The translations under genes were made by a program, and so were the position numbers. Shown piece after piece: positions 53,051 to 61,230 of a stretch of DNA of 64,000 nt (position 1 is its first letter; the number at the start of each line of letters is the position of its first letter). Origin of the DNA: Candidatus Collinsella stercoripullorum (GTDB lineage: Bacteria; Actinomycetota; Coriobacteriia; Coriobacteriales; Coriobacteriaceae); NCBI GenBank assembly GCA_019117005.1, contig DXAO01000014.1, positions 124,001 through 188,000 on the forward strand. The letters are read 5' to 3'. Below the pieces are notes generated by a model. The model saw only the letters and a program-made list of their open reading frames with translations, was not told the DNA's origin and did not search any database.

Positions 53051-53497
53051 CTACAGCTGTTCGAGCAGGGCCGTGCAGCCGGCGAGGACGTCGCGGTAGG
53101 TGGCGTCGAAGTCTCCCGTGTACCACGGATCCGCGACGTCGCGGGGGCTGTCGGTCCAATCGAGCAGGCGGCTCACCTTGCCCGCGGGGTCCCCTCCCAG
53201 GATGCGCTCGAGGCCGCGCCGGTTCTCGCGGTCCATGTAGACGATGCGGTCCCAGTCCCCGTACTCGGAGGCCTCGATGCGCCGCGCGCGGTGGGGCACC
53301 ACCGGGATGCCGACCTCGCGCAGCTTGGCGACCGTGCCCCGATGCGGCGGGTTGCCGATCTCCTCGAAGCTCGTCGCGGCGGAGTCGATGGTGAACTCGC
53401 CCGAGCGCCCGGCCCGGCGGACGAGTTCGGTCATGACGGATTCGGCCATGGTCGAGCGGCAGATGTTGCCGTGGCAGATGAACAGGATGCGGGGCAT
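53051..53497 (-). CDS. low-molecular-weight protein-tyrosine phosphatase
   Basis: The 148-residue enzyme has the complete family signature: the P-loop CHGNICRST near the N-terminus with nucleophile Cys and Arg, and the general-acid Asp in VADPWYTGDFD. It removes phosphate from tyrosine or from arginine residues (the Tyr/arginine preference cannot be settled here). In other bacteria the substrates include kinases for surface polysaccharides, but none is near. AGGAGG lies four bases before ATG 53497. It is divergent from the second zinc-ribbon gene. Confidence 0.93.
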   Translation of the reverse strand: MPRILFICHGNICRSTMAESVMTELVRRAGRSGEFTIDSAATSFEEIGNPPHRGTVAKLREVGIPVVPHRARRIEASEYGDWDRIVYMDRENRRGLERILGGDPAGKVSRLLDWTDSPRDVADPWYTGDFDATYRDVLAGCTALLEQL

Positions 53498-53657
53498 GGG
53501 GCCTCCTCGGTCGGGGTCGGTCCGACCCATTGTACCGGCCCGCGCGCGCAGGCGGCCCGCCCGCGGCGCGCCGGCGGGCGCGGGCGTACAATATCCGTGA
53601 TGACGCGGCTCGGCCGGGCGGGGCCCCGCGAGCCGCATGCAAGGGAGGGAGACGCCC

Positions 53658-55256
53658 GTGAAGTGCCCAGCCTGCCATTCCGAGATCCGCGACGACGCGG
53701 TCTTCTGCTCGGTGTGCGGCTCCAATATCGCCGAGGCCGCGGCCATCGCGTCCCTCGACGGGGAGCCGGCGCCCGGCGCCGCGGCGTCCCCCGAGCAGTC
53801 GCCCGGCGCCGTGCCGCCCGAGCCCGAACCCGAACCGGTTCCCGCCTGCCCGTTCTGCGGGGAGCCCATCAACCCGGCGGACCCGTTCTGCCCCTCCTGC
53901 GGCGCGCGCCTGAGCGCCCCCATCCGGGACATCGAGTTCGAGCAGACCGGGTCCGGCCCTGCCCTGGGCCCCGACGACCCGGGCCTCACCCAGCCCGACT
54001 TCGCCCGCATGGCCGCCGTTCCGGAGGCCCCGTCCGCGCCCCCTGCGGATCCCGTGCCCGCCGCCGGCCCCGTCCAGGGGACCGTGCCCCCCGTCGCCGC
54101 GGGCCCGGGGGCACCCGCCGCCGTCCCGCCCAAGAAGCGCATGTCCGGCGGGAAGATCGCGGCGATCGTCGTGGCGGCGGTCGCCGTCGCGGCGCTCGCG
54201 GGCGGCGGGGTCTGGTTCTACCTCGACCAGCAGCACCAGCAGCAGGTGGCCGAGCAGGAGGCGAGGCGCCGGGAGCAGGAGGCCGCCAGCGCCCTGCACG
54301 ACGTGTACATCGACGTCTCGGGCGAGGGGTGGAGCACCGATGCGGGCGCCTCCCGCCTCCCGGTGCGCGTCTCCGGGACCGACCTGGACGACACCGCCGT
54401 CGACGAGGTCCAGTACGTGGACTCCTCGGGCGAGGGCGTGCGCCTGCGGCAGGGGAGCTACGAACTCAGCGTCGTGGCGTCCCCCATCGCCGCGGACGGC
54501 GCCATCTACCAGGTGCCCGATACCTCGATCCCGGTCGAGGTCTCCACGGACGACCCGAATGAGAACATCGACGCCACCTCCGAGGGCTCCTTCGTCCTCA
54601 CGCCGATCGACGCCGCCGAGGTGACCGACGAGCAGATCGAGAGCGCCTACGAGCTCGCCGCCGCCGACGACGGGGAGGGCGCCGCCGACGCCGACGCCCT
54701 GCGCGATGCCGCGGTGAAGCGCCGCGACGGCGCCGTCGCCGAGAAGGAGGCCGCCGAGGCCGCGGCGGCGGAGGAGGCCGCGCGCGAGGCGCGCCACGTG
54801 GTGGCGGCCAGCTACGAGTTCTACCTGCCCGCGTACTGGGACGGCCGCGTGACCGTCGAGGTCGACGGCAACAACGTGACCATCCGCTCCAAAGCCTATC
54901 CTCGCCTGACGGTCTGCGAGGTCCAGGTCCAGCGCGGGACCGCGCAGTTCTGGGGGGATATCGGCCGCGGGTGCATGGGCGAGGTCGATCTGGGCCAGGG
55001 GCACTACGCGAGCGTGTGGGCCACCAACTGGGGCTACACTATCGGCGAGCTCTACATGCGGAACTCGACCGACCCCGATGACTACTACAGCCTCGAGGAG
55101 GCGACCGAGATCGTCGACCTGCAGACCGGAGGGGCCGTCACCTACGAGCAGATCCGCGACGCGATGATCGCCGCGGACGCCGCCGTGTCCGGCGGGTCCG
55201 AGGCCATCCAGCCCTACCTCGAGGCGCAGATCGTCGACACCATCCAGCCGCTGTAG
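53658..55256 (+). CDS. large zinc-ribbon membrane protein with extracellular domain
   Basis: The 532-residue protein starts with two zinc ribbons (CPACHSE..CSVCGS at 3-23; CPFCGEP..CPSCGA at about 70-90). A Pro/Ala linker, one membrane helix near 165-188 and a Gln/Glu/Ala coiled-coil stretch follow, then an extracellular region of about 320 residues with beta-rich segments (VYIDVSGEGWSTDAG, YEFYLPAYWDGRVTVEVDGN). Cytoplasmic zinc ribbon plus external sensor-like domain recurs in many Gram-positives, function unknown. GTG 53658 is chosen because GGGAGGGAG lies six bases upstream. Confidence 0.85.
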   Translation: MKCPACHSEIRDDAVFCSVCGSNIAEAAAIASLDGEPAPGAAASPEQSPGAVPPEPEPEPVPACPFCGEPINPADPFCPSCGARLSAPIRDIEFEQTGSGPALGPDDPGLTQPDFARMAAVPEAPSAPPADPVPAAGPVQGTVPPVAAGPGAPAAVPPKKRMSGGKIAAIVVAAVAVAALAGGGVWFYLDQQHQQQVAEQEARRREQEAASALHDVYIDVSGEGWSTDAGASRLPVRVSGTDLDDTAVDEVQYVDSSGEGVRLRQGSYELSVVASPIAADGAIYQVPDTSIPVEVSTDDPNENIDATSEGSFVLTPIDAAEVTDEQIESAYELAAADDGEGAADADALRDAAVKRRDGAVAEKEAAEAAAAEEAAREARHVVAASYEFYLPAYWDGRVTVEVDGNNVTIRSKAYPRLTVCEVQVQRGTAQFWGDIGRGCMGEVDLGQGHYASVWATNWGYTIGELYMRNSTDPDDYYSLEEATEIVDLQTGGAVTYEQIRDAMIAADAAVSGGSEAIQPYLEAQIVDTIQPL

Positions 55257-55317
55257 GTTCGATCCGCGGCCGCCGGGGCATCGGGCCCCGGCGGCTATGC
55301 GGTGCAAAGGAGCAGCC

Positions 55318-56208
55318 ATGTCCACCGTCACCACCATCGCCCGAGACAACCTGACCGCCCGCATCGACAGCATGGGCGCGCAGCTCACGAGCCTCGCCCT
55401 CGACGGCTGCGAGTACCTGTGGCAGGCCGACCCCGTATTCTGGGGCAAGCACGCCCCGGTCCTGTTCCCGATCGTCGGCTCCCTGAGGGGCGACCGCGCG
55501 GAGTCCGCCGCGGGCCCCTGCGCCATGGCGCGCCACGGTCTCGCCCGCATCTACGAGCACGGGCTCGTCGGCGTGAGCGAGGACGGGGCGTCGGCGACCT
55601 TCTCCTTCGAGAGCACGGAGGAGACCCTGCGCGCGTACCCCTACCGCTTCCGCCTGAACATGACCTACGCCCTCACCGGCCCCGCGAGCATGACGCAGAC
55701 CTTCGCGGTCACGAACACGGGGGATGCGGACATGCCGTTCTCCGTCGGCGGGCATCCGGCGTTCAACATCCCGGTCCCCGGTGCGGACGGGGAGGCCTTC
55801 GAGGACTACGAGTTCCGCTTCGCGGAGCCCTGGACCTGCCCGAGCCCCAAGATCGTCGAGGGCGGGCTCGCGACCTACGAGGACACCTTCCCCACGGTGG
55901 AGGATTCCGACACCCTGCCCCTCACGCGCGACCTGTTCGCCCACGACACGGTCATCTGGGATCACGTGCCCGGCAACACGCTCTCGCTGGTGAGCCGGGT
56001 GAGCGGCCGTGGGGTGCGCGTGGACTTCCCGGGATTCGATTTCATCGGCATCTGGTCGGCGCCCGGTGCGCCGTTCGTCGCACTCGAGCCGTGGACGGGG
56101 CATGCGACCCTCACCACCGAGGACGACGTCCTCGAGCACAAGGAGGGCATCACCATCCTGGCGCCGGGTGCCACCGACACGCGCTCCTTCACCGTCACGC
56201 TGCTGTAG
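55318..56208 (+). CDS. aldose 1-epimerase-family protein
   Basis: The 296-residue beta-sandwich galactose-mutarotase-like protein has ARIDSMGAQLTSLALDG and LWQADPVFWGKHAPVLFPIVG near the start, HG in ARHGLAR, SVGGHPAFNIP with the catalytic-type His, and FIGIWSAPGAPFVALEPWTG near the end, as in the YeaD/LacX branch. It probably interconverts anomers of a hexose or hexose phosphate. The sugar cannot be told. AAAGGAG lies five bases before the ATG. Confidence 0.9.
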   Translation: MSTVTTIARDNLTARIDSMGAQLTSLALDGCEYLWQADPVFWGKHAPVLFPIVGSLRGDRAESAAGPCAMARHGLARIYEHGLVGVSEDGASATFSFESTEETLRAYPYRFRLNMTYALTGPASMTQTFAVTNTGDADMPFSVGGHPAFNIPVPGADGEAFEDYEFRFAEPWTCPSPKIVEGGLATYEDTFPTVEDSDTLPLTRDLFAHDTVIWDHVPGNTLSLVSRVSGRGVRVDFPGFDFIGIWSAPGAPFVALEPWTGHATLTTEDDVLEHKEGITILAPGATDTRSFTVTLL

Positions 56209-56530
56209 CGCCCCGCCTCGGCAGCCGGGCGCCGCGGCCTGCGGTGCCGTATCCGGCGGGGCCGGTCCTCCCCGATGCGGGGCGCCGGCCCCGTGCCCGC
56301 GCGCGGCATCCGGCTCGCGGGTACCGCGCCCCGCCGCCGTTCGCCGACGTCGAGCGTTACGTGCGTGTTTCCGATGCATCCGAGCTGGTAATCCGGCCCG
56401 ACCCGCGGTAAGGTTGGACACTGTGCGCGTAACTTTCTCGCATTAGGTTGCAAGGGGGAGGGGAATGGGTCCCCTCCGGTTGCGTCGCACGGAAGGGGTC
56501 ATACGCACAGCAACTGGGAAGGAACCGATC
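56209..56530 (+). other. intergenic region upstream of the amino-acid importer
   Basis: A hairpin CGGGGCCGG/CCGGCCCCG (56257-56293) may terminate the epimerase gene. The AT-richer stretch 56360-56450 probably contains the importer promoter (TTGGAC near 56411). No known riboswitch is recognised in the leader. Confidence 0.4.
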
Positions 56531-57457
56531 ATGACCAAGAAGCTCCCTGTCACCAGCCAACCGCGGCAGTGCTCCCGCCGCGACTTCCTCAAGCTCTCGG
56601 GCCTCACAGCCTTCAGCGTGGGAGGCATGATGTTCCTGACCGGCTGCGGTCCCGCCGCCGAGGGCACCGTCGACGACGCGGGCTCCTCGAGCGACGACTC
56701 CACCTCCGGCTCCGGCACCCTCGGCGACGGCACCACGCTGCGCGTCGGCATGGAGGCCGCGTACGCGCCCTATAACTGGCAGGTCAGCGAGGCCTCGGAT
56801 TACACCATCCCCATCGACAACGTGGACGGCGCCTACGCCGACGGCTACGACGTCCAGGTCGCCAAGATCATCGCCGACGGGCTGGGCATGGAGGCCGTCG
56901 CGGTCAAGCTCGACTTCTCCGCGCTCATCGATTCGCTGAACAACGGCCAGATCGACATCGTCTGCGCCGGCATGTCCGTCGACCCGGACCGCGCCGAGTC
57001 CGCCGACTTCTCCGACTCCTATATCGACGACGACATCGTCATGATCACCAGGAGCGATTCCGCCTACGCCGGCGCCACCACCTTCGCCGACCTCGCGGGC
57101 GCGTCGATCCTCGGCCAGGCGGCCACCATGTACGACACCGTCATCGACCAGATCCCGGACGTGAACCATATGACGCCCGCCGAGACCGTGCCGCTCGTGG
57201 TCGAGAACCTTTCGAGCGGGACCTGCGACATCATCACCTACTCGATGCTGTCCGTGCCCAAGCTGCTCGAGACCTACCCCGACTTCGTTGAGCTCGAGAT
57301 GGATGACAAGTTCGAGGGCTCCGTCATGCCCGATAACGCCGCCATCGCCAAGGGCCAGGACGACGTCCTCGAGCAGATCAACGAGATCATCGCCGGCATC
57401 TCCGAGGACGACCGCCAGCAGATGTGGAATGAGTGCATGGACCGCCAGCCCGCCTAA
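56531..57457 (+). CDS. amino-acid ABC transporter substrate-binding lipoprotein
   Basis: The 308-residue protein has a twin-arginine/lipoprotein signal (SRRDFLKLSG, then MFLTGCG with the lipid-modified Cys near 39). An SBP_bac_3 domain follows: LRVGMEAAYAPYNW, DGYDVQVAKIIADGLG, DFSALIDSLNNGQIDIVCAGMSVDPDR, SDSYIDDDIVMI. It captures polar amino acids outside the membrane and delivers them to the permease encoded next. The specific amino acid is not deducible. ATG 56531 has AAGGAA eight bases upstream. Tat-type signals on binding proteins are unusual but recur in this window. Confidence 0.92.
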   Translation: MTKKLPVTSQPRQCSRRDFLKLSGLTAFSVGGMMFLTGCGPAAEGTVDDAGSSSDDSTSGSGTLGDGTTLRVGMEAAYAPYNWQVSEASDYTIPIDNVDGAYADGYDVQVAKIIADGLGMEAVAVKLDFSALIDSLNNGQIDIVCAGMSVDPDRAESADFSDSYIDDDIVMITRSDSAYAGATTFADLAGASILGQAATMYDTVIDQIPDVNHMTPAETVPLVVENLSSGTCDIITYSMLSVPKLLETYPDFVELEMDDKFEGSVMPDNAAIAKGQDDVLEQINEIIAGISEDDRQQMWNECMDRQPA

Positions 57458-57576
57458 CGCTCGCGGACACGCACGCAAACCGCTGGATTCCAGGGGCGTG
57501 CGCTGGGAAGCGCGAGGGGTCGTCCCCTTACGTCACCGGCGCGCGCCCGTACCTCTCTCTACAGAAGGGAACCGCA

Positions 57577-58833
57577 ATGAGTTCCGCACCCTCAGGCGAC
57601 CGGCCGCGCGGGCGCATCGCATCGTTCATCCTCGACGACCATCGCTACGTGCTGCTCGGGACGAGCGTCGTCGCCCTCGCCGGCATGCTGCTGTCGAGCC
57701 AGCCCCGTCCCTCGATGAGCTTCCTCGCGAACGTGTTCACCGTCGAGCTGGCGATGTACTACGCTCTCGCCGCCTGGCTGGTCGTGAGCGCCGTGGCCCT
57801 CGTGTTCAAGCTCACCCACTGGCGCACGTACGCCGAGACCGCGCCGTTCGCCAAGCCGGCGGTCTGCCGCGCGCTGCGCTACGCGTCCTACGCCATGTGG
57901 GCCATCACGCTCGTGCTGGTCGTCGACCGCGTGGTCATGGGCGTCGCCTCGGCGTGGTCGGCGGCGATGGCCGCCGAGTCCCGCCCGGCGGACGACATGC
58001 TCCAGAGCATGTGCTATATCCTCTGGAACGGGCGCGACACCTTCGCCACCGGTCTCGCCACCACCATCGAGCTCGCCGTCTTCGGCACCGTCTTCGCCTT
58101 CTTCCTGGCGCTGCTGCTCGTGTTCTGCCGCATCCAGACCGTCGACCGCCCGGACAACGACTTCGTGCGCTTCCTCAAGGTCGTGGGCTCGGGCTTCGCC
58201 AAGGTCTACTCGACGGTGGTCCGCGGCACGCCCATGATGGTCCAGGCCATGATCATCTACTTCGGCGTGTTCGGCGTCCTGCGGGGCACCGACCTCACCA
58301 CCACGCAGATCAACACGATCTGGTCGGCGTTCGTCGCCGGCCTGGTCACCATCACGCTCAACTCCACCGCCTACATGATGGAGGTGCTGCGCGGCGGCAT
58401 CGAGTCGGTCGATGCCGGCCAGATGGAGGCCGCCCGCTCGCTCGGCCTGTCCCAGTGGCAGGCGATGCGCAAGGTCGTGTTCCCCCAGGGCATCAAGTAC
58501 GCCATCCCCGGCCTGTCCAACGAGCTCATCATCAACATCAAGGATTCGTCGGTGCTGTCGGTGATCGGCACCTTCGACCTCATGTTCGCCAACACGACCG
58601 TCTCGGGAATCTACTACCAGCAGTTCCAGACGAGCCTGATCGTGACCGTTGTGTACCTGATCCTCACACTGCTCGCGTCCTGGTTGCTCGGCCGCTTCGC
58701 CCGCCATTTCGACGTGACGCCCGAGCCGTTCGGCAGCACGTCCGACCAGATGGTCAAGGTCGAGGAAAGCGTCGAGGCCGTGCCGGCCCGCGACGGGGAG
58801 AACCACCGTCGCGGTTGGGGCCAGGGGAGGTAA
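57577..58833 (+). CDS. amino-acid ABC transporter permease
   Basis: The 418-residue permease has an extra N-terminal region of three helices and linkers (about 150 residues) before the usual HisM-type domain. That domain shows FATGLATTIELAVFGTVFAF, RGTPMMVQAMII and the EAA loop EAARSLGLSQWQAMRKVVFPQ. It forms the membrane channel of the importer with the binding protein upstream and the ATPase three bases downstream. The 120-base gap before it carries AAGGGA near the ATG. Members are usually 220-350 residues, so the N-terminal extension is notable. Confidence 0.93.
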   Translation: MSSAPSGDRPRGRIASFILDDHRYVLLGTSVVALAGMLLSSQPRPSMSFLANVFTVELAMYYALAAWLVVSAVALVFKLTHWRTYAETAPFAKPAVCRALRYASYAMWAITLVLVVDRVVMGVASAWSAAMAAESRPADDMLQSMCYILWNGRDTFATGLATTIELAVFGTVFAFFLALLLVFCRIQTVDRPDNDFVRFLKVVGSGFAKVYSTVVRGTPMMVQAMIIYFGVFGVLRGTDLTTTQINTIWSAFVAGLVTITLNSTAYMMEVLRGGIESVDAGQMEAARSLGLSQWQAMRKVVFPQGIKYAIPGLSNELIINIKDSSVLSVIGTFDLMFANTTVSGIYYQQFQTSLIVTVVYLILTLLASWLLGRFARHFDVTPEPFGSTSDQMVKVEESVEAVPARDGENHRRGWGQGR

Positions 58834-58836
58834 CTC

Positions 58837-59604
58837 ATGACAGACAACACCGCTTCGGCCCCCGCCGCCGAGCCCATGGTCCGCATCGAGGGCCTGCGCA
58901 AGTCCTTCGGCAGCCTCGAGGTGCTGCGCGACATCAACATGACCGTCACCCCCGGCGGGGTGGTGACCATCATCGGCGCCTCGGGTTCCGGCAAGTCCAC
59001 GCTGCTGCGCTGCATCAACCTGCTGGAGACGCCCGATGCCGGCCACGTGTGGTTCCATGGGGCGGACCTCGCCGCCGAGCACGTGGACGTCAACCGCCTG
59101 CGCGAGAAGATCGGCATGGTGTTCCAGGGCTTCAACCTGTTCAACAACATGAACGTGCTGGACAACTGCACGCTCGCGCCCGTGACGCTCAAGAAGATGC
59201 GGAAGGACGAGGCCGAGCGGGTCGCCATGGAGCACCTGGACGCCGTGGGCCTCGCCGACTTCGCCCGCGCCAACGTGGCCAACCTGTCCGGCGGCCAGAA
59301 GCAGCGCGTCGCCATCGCGCGCGCCCTGTGCATGCAGCCCGACCTCATGCTGTTCGACGAGCCCACCTCGGCGCTCGACCCCGAGATCGTGGGCGAGGTG
59401 CTCGAGGTCATGCGCGGTCTCGCGCGGGACGGCATGACCATGGTCGTGGTGACGCATGAGATGGCGTTCGCCAAGACCGTTTCCGACCGCGTGGTCTTCA
59501 TGGACAAGGGCGTCATCGCCGAGGAGGGCGCGCCCGCGCAGATCTTCGGTGCGCCCAAGCACCCTCGCACCCGCGAGTTCTTGGCACGCTACCTGGAGGA
59601 CTGA
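58837..59604 (+). CDS. amino-acid ABC transporter ATP-binding protein
   Basis: The 255-residue ATPase of the polar amino-acid uptake family has Walker [11 protein letters not shown]-loop [10 protein letters not shown], signature LSGGQKQR, Walker [14 protein letters not shown] and switch His VVTHEMAFA. It drives import by the permease encoded three bases upstream. GGAGGT lies six bases before the ATG. A GC hairpin (59630-59655) follows as probable terminator, closing a binding protein-permease-ATPase operon. Confidence 0.96.
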   Translation: MTDNTASAPAAEPMVRIEGLRKSFGSLEVLRDINMTVTPGGVVTIIGASGSGKSTLLRCINLLETPDAGHVWFHGADLAAEHVDVNRLREKIGMVFQGFNLFNNMNVLDNCTLAPVTLKKMRKDEAERVAMEHLDAVGLADFARANVANLSGGQKQRVAIARALCMQPDLMLFDEPTSALDPEIVGEVLEVMRGLARDGMTMVVVTHEMAFAKTVSDRVVFMDKGVIAEEGAPAQIFGAPKHPRTREFLARYLED

Positions 59605-59682
59605 CCCTCCTCGGCGCGTCATGGCGCACGGGGCGGCCGCACGCGGGGCCGCCCCCCATCCCACCCTCCCGACAACCGCATA

Positions 59683-59866
59683 TCCACACCGAAACCGGCG
59701 CTCCCGGCAGCCAGATAGCGACGCCTGGGCACCTTCCATCCGTCGCGCGCAGACGGGCTCCGGCCTCCGGGCGAGACAATGGCGTCCGTGCACGCGAATG
59801 TCTCGCCGGCAGGCGCGCGATCCCGCCCCATTCCCCGACAACTGCGGACACCGGCTTCGGTGTGGA
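59683..59866. repeat. 184-bp element with 16-bp terminal inverted repeats and internal hairpin
   Basis: TCCACACCGAAACCGG (59683-59698) is inverted at 59851-59866 with one mismatch. Inside, GGCGAGACA (59770-59778) pairs with TGTCTCGCC (59799-59807). CCCGACAAC precedes the left end and recurs near 59835. No gene lies inside. It may be a small mobile element or a structured RNA. Confidence 0.55.
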
Positions 59867-59915
59867 CGTTTTGCGCACGTGGGCGTGCCCGCGCGCCCGA
59901 GGACCTCGCCCGCGC

Positions 59916-59943
59916 TTGCCGGATGCGCCCGGCCGGGTAAGAT
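59916..59943 (+). promoter_or_regulatory. promoter upstream of prfA
   Basis: TTGCCG (59916-59921) and TAAGAT (59938-59943) are 16 bases apart. The transcript would start about 170 bases before prfA and include the mini-gene at 59970. Confidence 0.5.
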
Positions 59944-59969
59944 AGAGGGTCGAAAGAAAGGATCCGCGC

Positions 59970-59996
59970 GTGTACCTCAGATTCGACATGCTCTAG
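59970..59996 (+). CDS. possible eight-residue leader peptide of prfA, ending in UAG
   Basis: GTG 59970 with AAAGGA seven bases upstream opens an eight-codon frame (MYLRFDML) that ends in TAG. It lies inside the expected prfA leader, followed by a GC hairpin at 60019-60037. The ribosome site and placement make translation credible. Conservation has not been checked. Because release factor 1 reads UAG, such a leader could sense RF1 supply. That role is inference. Confidence 0.4.
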   Translation: MYLRFDML

Positions 59997-60018
59997 CTGG
60001 CTTGACGCCGTGCCTCGA

Positions 60019-60037
60019 CGGGGCCCTGCAGGCCCCG
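60019..60037 (+). promoter_or_regulatory. leader hairpin between mini-gene and prfA
   Basis: CGGGGCC-CTGCA-GGCCCCG is a strong small stem 22 bases after the leader stop, without a T-run (CCCCCC follows). It could be a pause site or simply a leader structure. A further GC stretch reaches to the prfA ribosome site AAGGAG near 60109. Confidence 0.4.
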
Positions 60038-60119
60038 CCCCCCTCGCGCCGCGCGCCCGGTCCAGATATGCACCCGGTGCGCCGCGCGCAACCAAGAGAG
60101 ACGAACAAGGAGCATACCC

Positions 60120-61187
60120 ATGCGCGACAAGCTTGAGAAACTCATCTCCGCCTACTCCGAGCTCGAGAAGAAGCTCTCCGACCCCAGCGTCGTGGCGGAC
60201 CAGAAGGAATACATGCGCCTCGCGAAGGAGCACGCGCACCAGGCGGACCTCGTCGCCGCGGCGCGCCAGTACATCTCCGCCCTCGACGACATCGAGGCCG
60301 CCAAGGAGATGCTGCACGACACCTCCGACCCCGAGGAGAAGGAGATGCTCCAGATGGACATCTCCGAGAACGAGGAGAAGCTCCCGCAGCTCGAGGAGGA
60401 CATCAAGTTCATGCTCATCCCGGGCGACCCGAACGATGAGAAGAACACCATCGTGGAGATCCGCTCCGCCGCCGGCGGCGACGAGGCGGCCATCTTCGCG
60501 GGCGACCTGTTCAAAATGTACGAGCGCTTCTGCGAGAGCCGCAAGTGGAAGGTCGAGGTCCTCGACGCCAGCCCCAGCGAGGCGGGCGGCTTCAAGTCCA
60601 TCGAGTTCAAGGTGTCCGGCGACAAGGTCTACTCGGTCATGAAGTACGAGTCCGGCGTCCACCGCGTCCAGCGCGTCCCCAAGACCGAGAGCCAGGGCCG
60701 CATCCAGACCTCCACGGCCACCGTCGCCGTCCTGCCCGAGGCCGATGAGATCGACATCAAGATCGACCAGTCCGACCTGCGCATCGACACCTACTGCGCG
60801 TCCGGCCCCGGTGGCCAGTGCGTGAACACCACGTACTCCGCGGTGCGCATCACCCACCTGCCCACCAACACCGTGGTGCAGTCCCAGGAGCAGCGCTCCC
60901 AGATCCAGAACCGCGAGGTGTGCATGCAGATGCTGCGCGCCCGCCTCTACGAGATGGAGCTGCAGAAGCAGCAGGCCGAGCTCGGCGCGGAGCGCCAGAG
61001 CCAGATCGGCCACGGCAACCGCTCCGAGAAGATCCGCACCTACAACCAGCCCCAGGACCGCGTGACCGATCACCGCATCGGCTTCAACTCCACCTACAAC
61101 GGCGTGCTGCTGGGAGACCAGCTCGGGACCGTGATCGACGCGCTCGCCGCCGCCGACCGCGCCGAGAAGCTCGCCGAGGCAGTCTGA
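60120..61187 (+). CDS. prfA: peptide chain release factor 1
   Basis: The 355-residue factor ends translation at UAA and UAG. It shows the GGQ peptidyl-hydrolysis motif (SGPGGQCVNTTYSAVRITH) and the codon-reading PxT motif as PKT in RVPKTESQGR. RF2 would carry SPF instead. Length is normal. The Cys after GGQ replaces the His seen in many RF1 proteins. In other bacteria prmC often follows prfA. Here a foldase gene follows instead, 43 bases on. AAGGAG precedes the ATG. Confidence 0.96.
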   Translation: MRDKLEKLISAYSELEKKLSDPSVVADQKEYMRLAKEHAHQADLVAAARQYISALDDIEAAKEMLHDTSDPEEKEMLQMDISENEEKLPQLEEDIKFMLIPGDPNDEKNTIVEIRSAAGGDEAAIFAGDLFKMYERFCESRKWKVEVLDASPSEAGGFKSIEFKVSGDKVYSVMKYESGVHRVQRVPKTESQGRIQTSTATVAVLPEADEIDIKIDQSDLRIDTYCASGPGGQCVNTTYSAVRITHLPTNTVVQSQEQRSQIQNREVCMQMLRARLYEMELQKQQAELGAERQSQIGHGNRSEKIRTYNQPQDRVTDHRIGFNSTYNGVLLGDQLGTVIDALAAADRAEKLAEAV

Positions 61188-61230
61188 TAGCGCCCGGCCC
61201 GCGCAGCACGTTTTCGGAAAGGACGACCCG

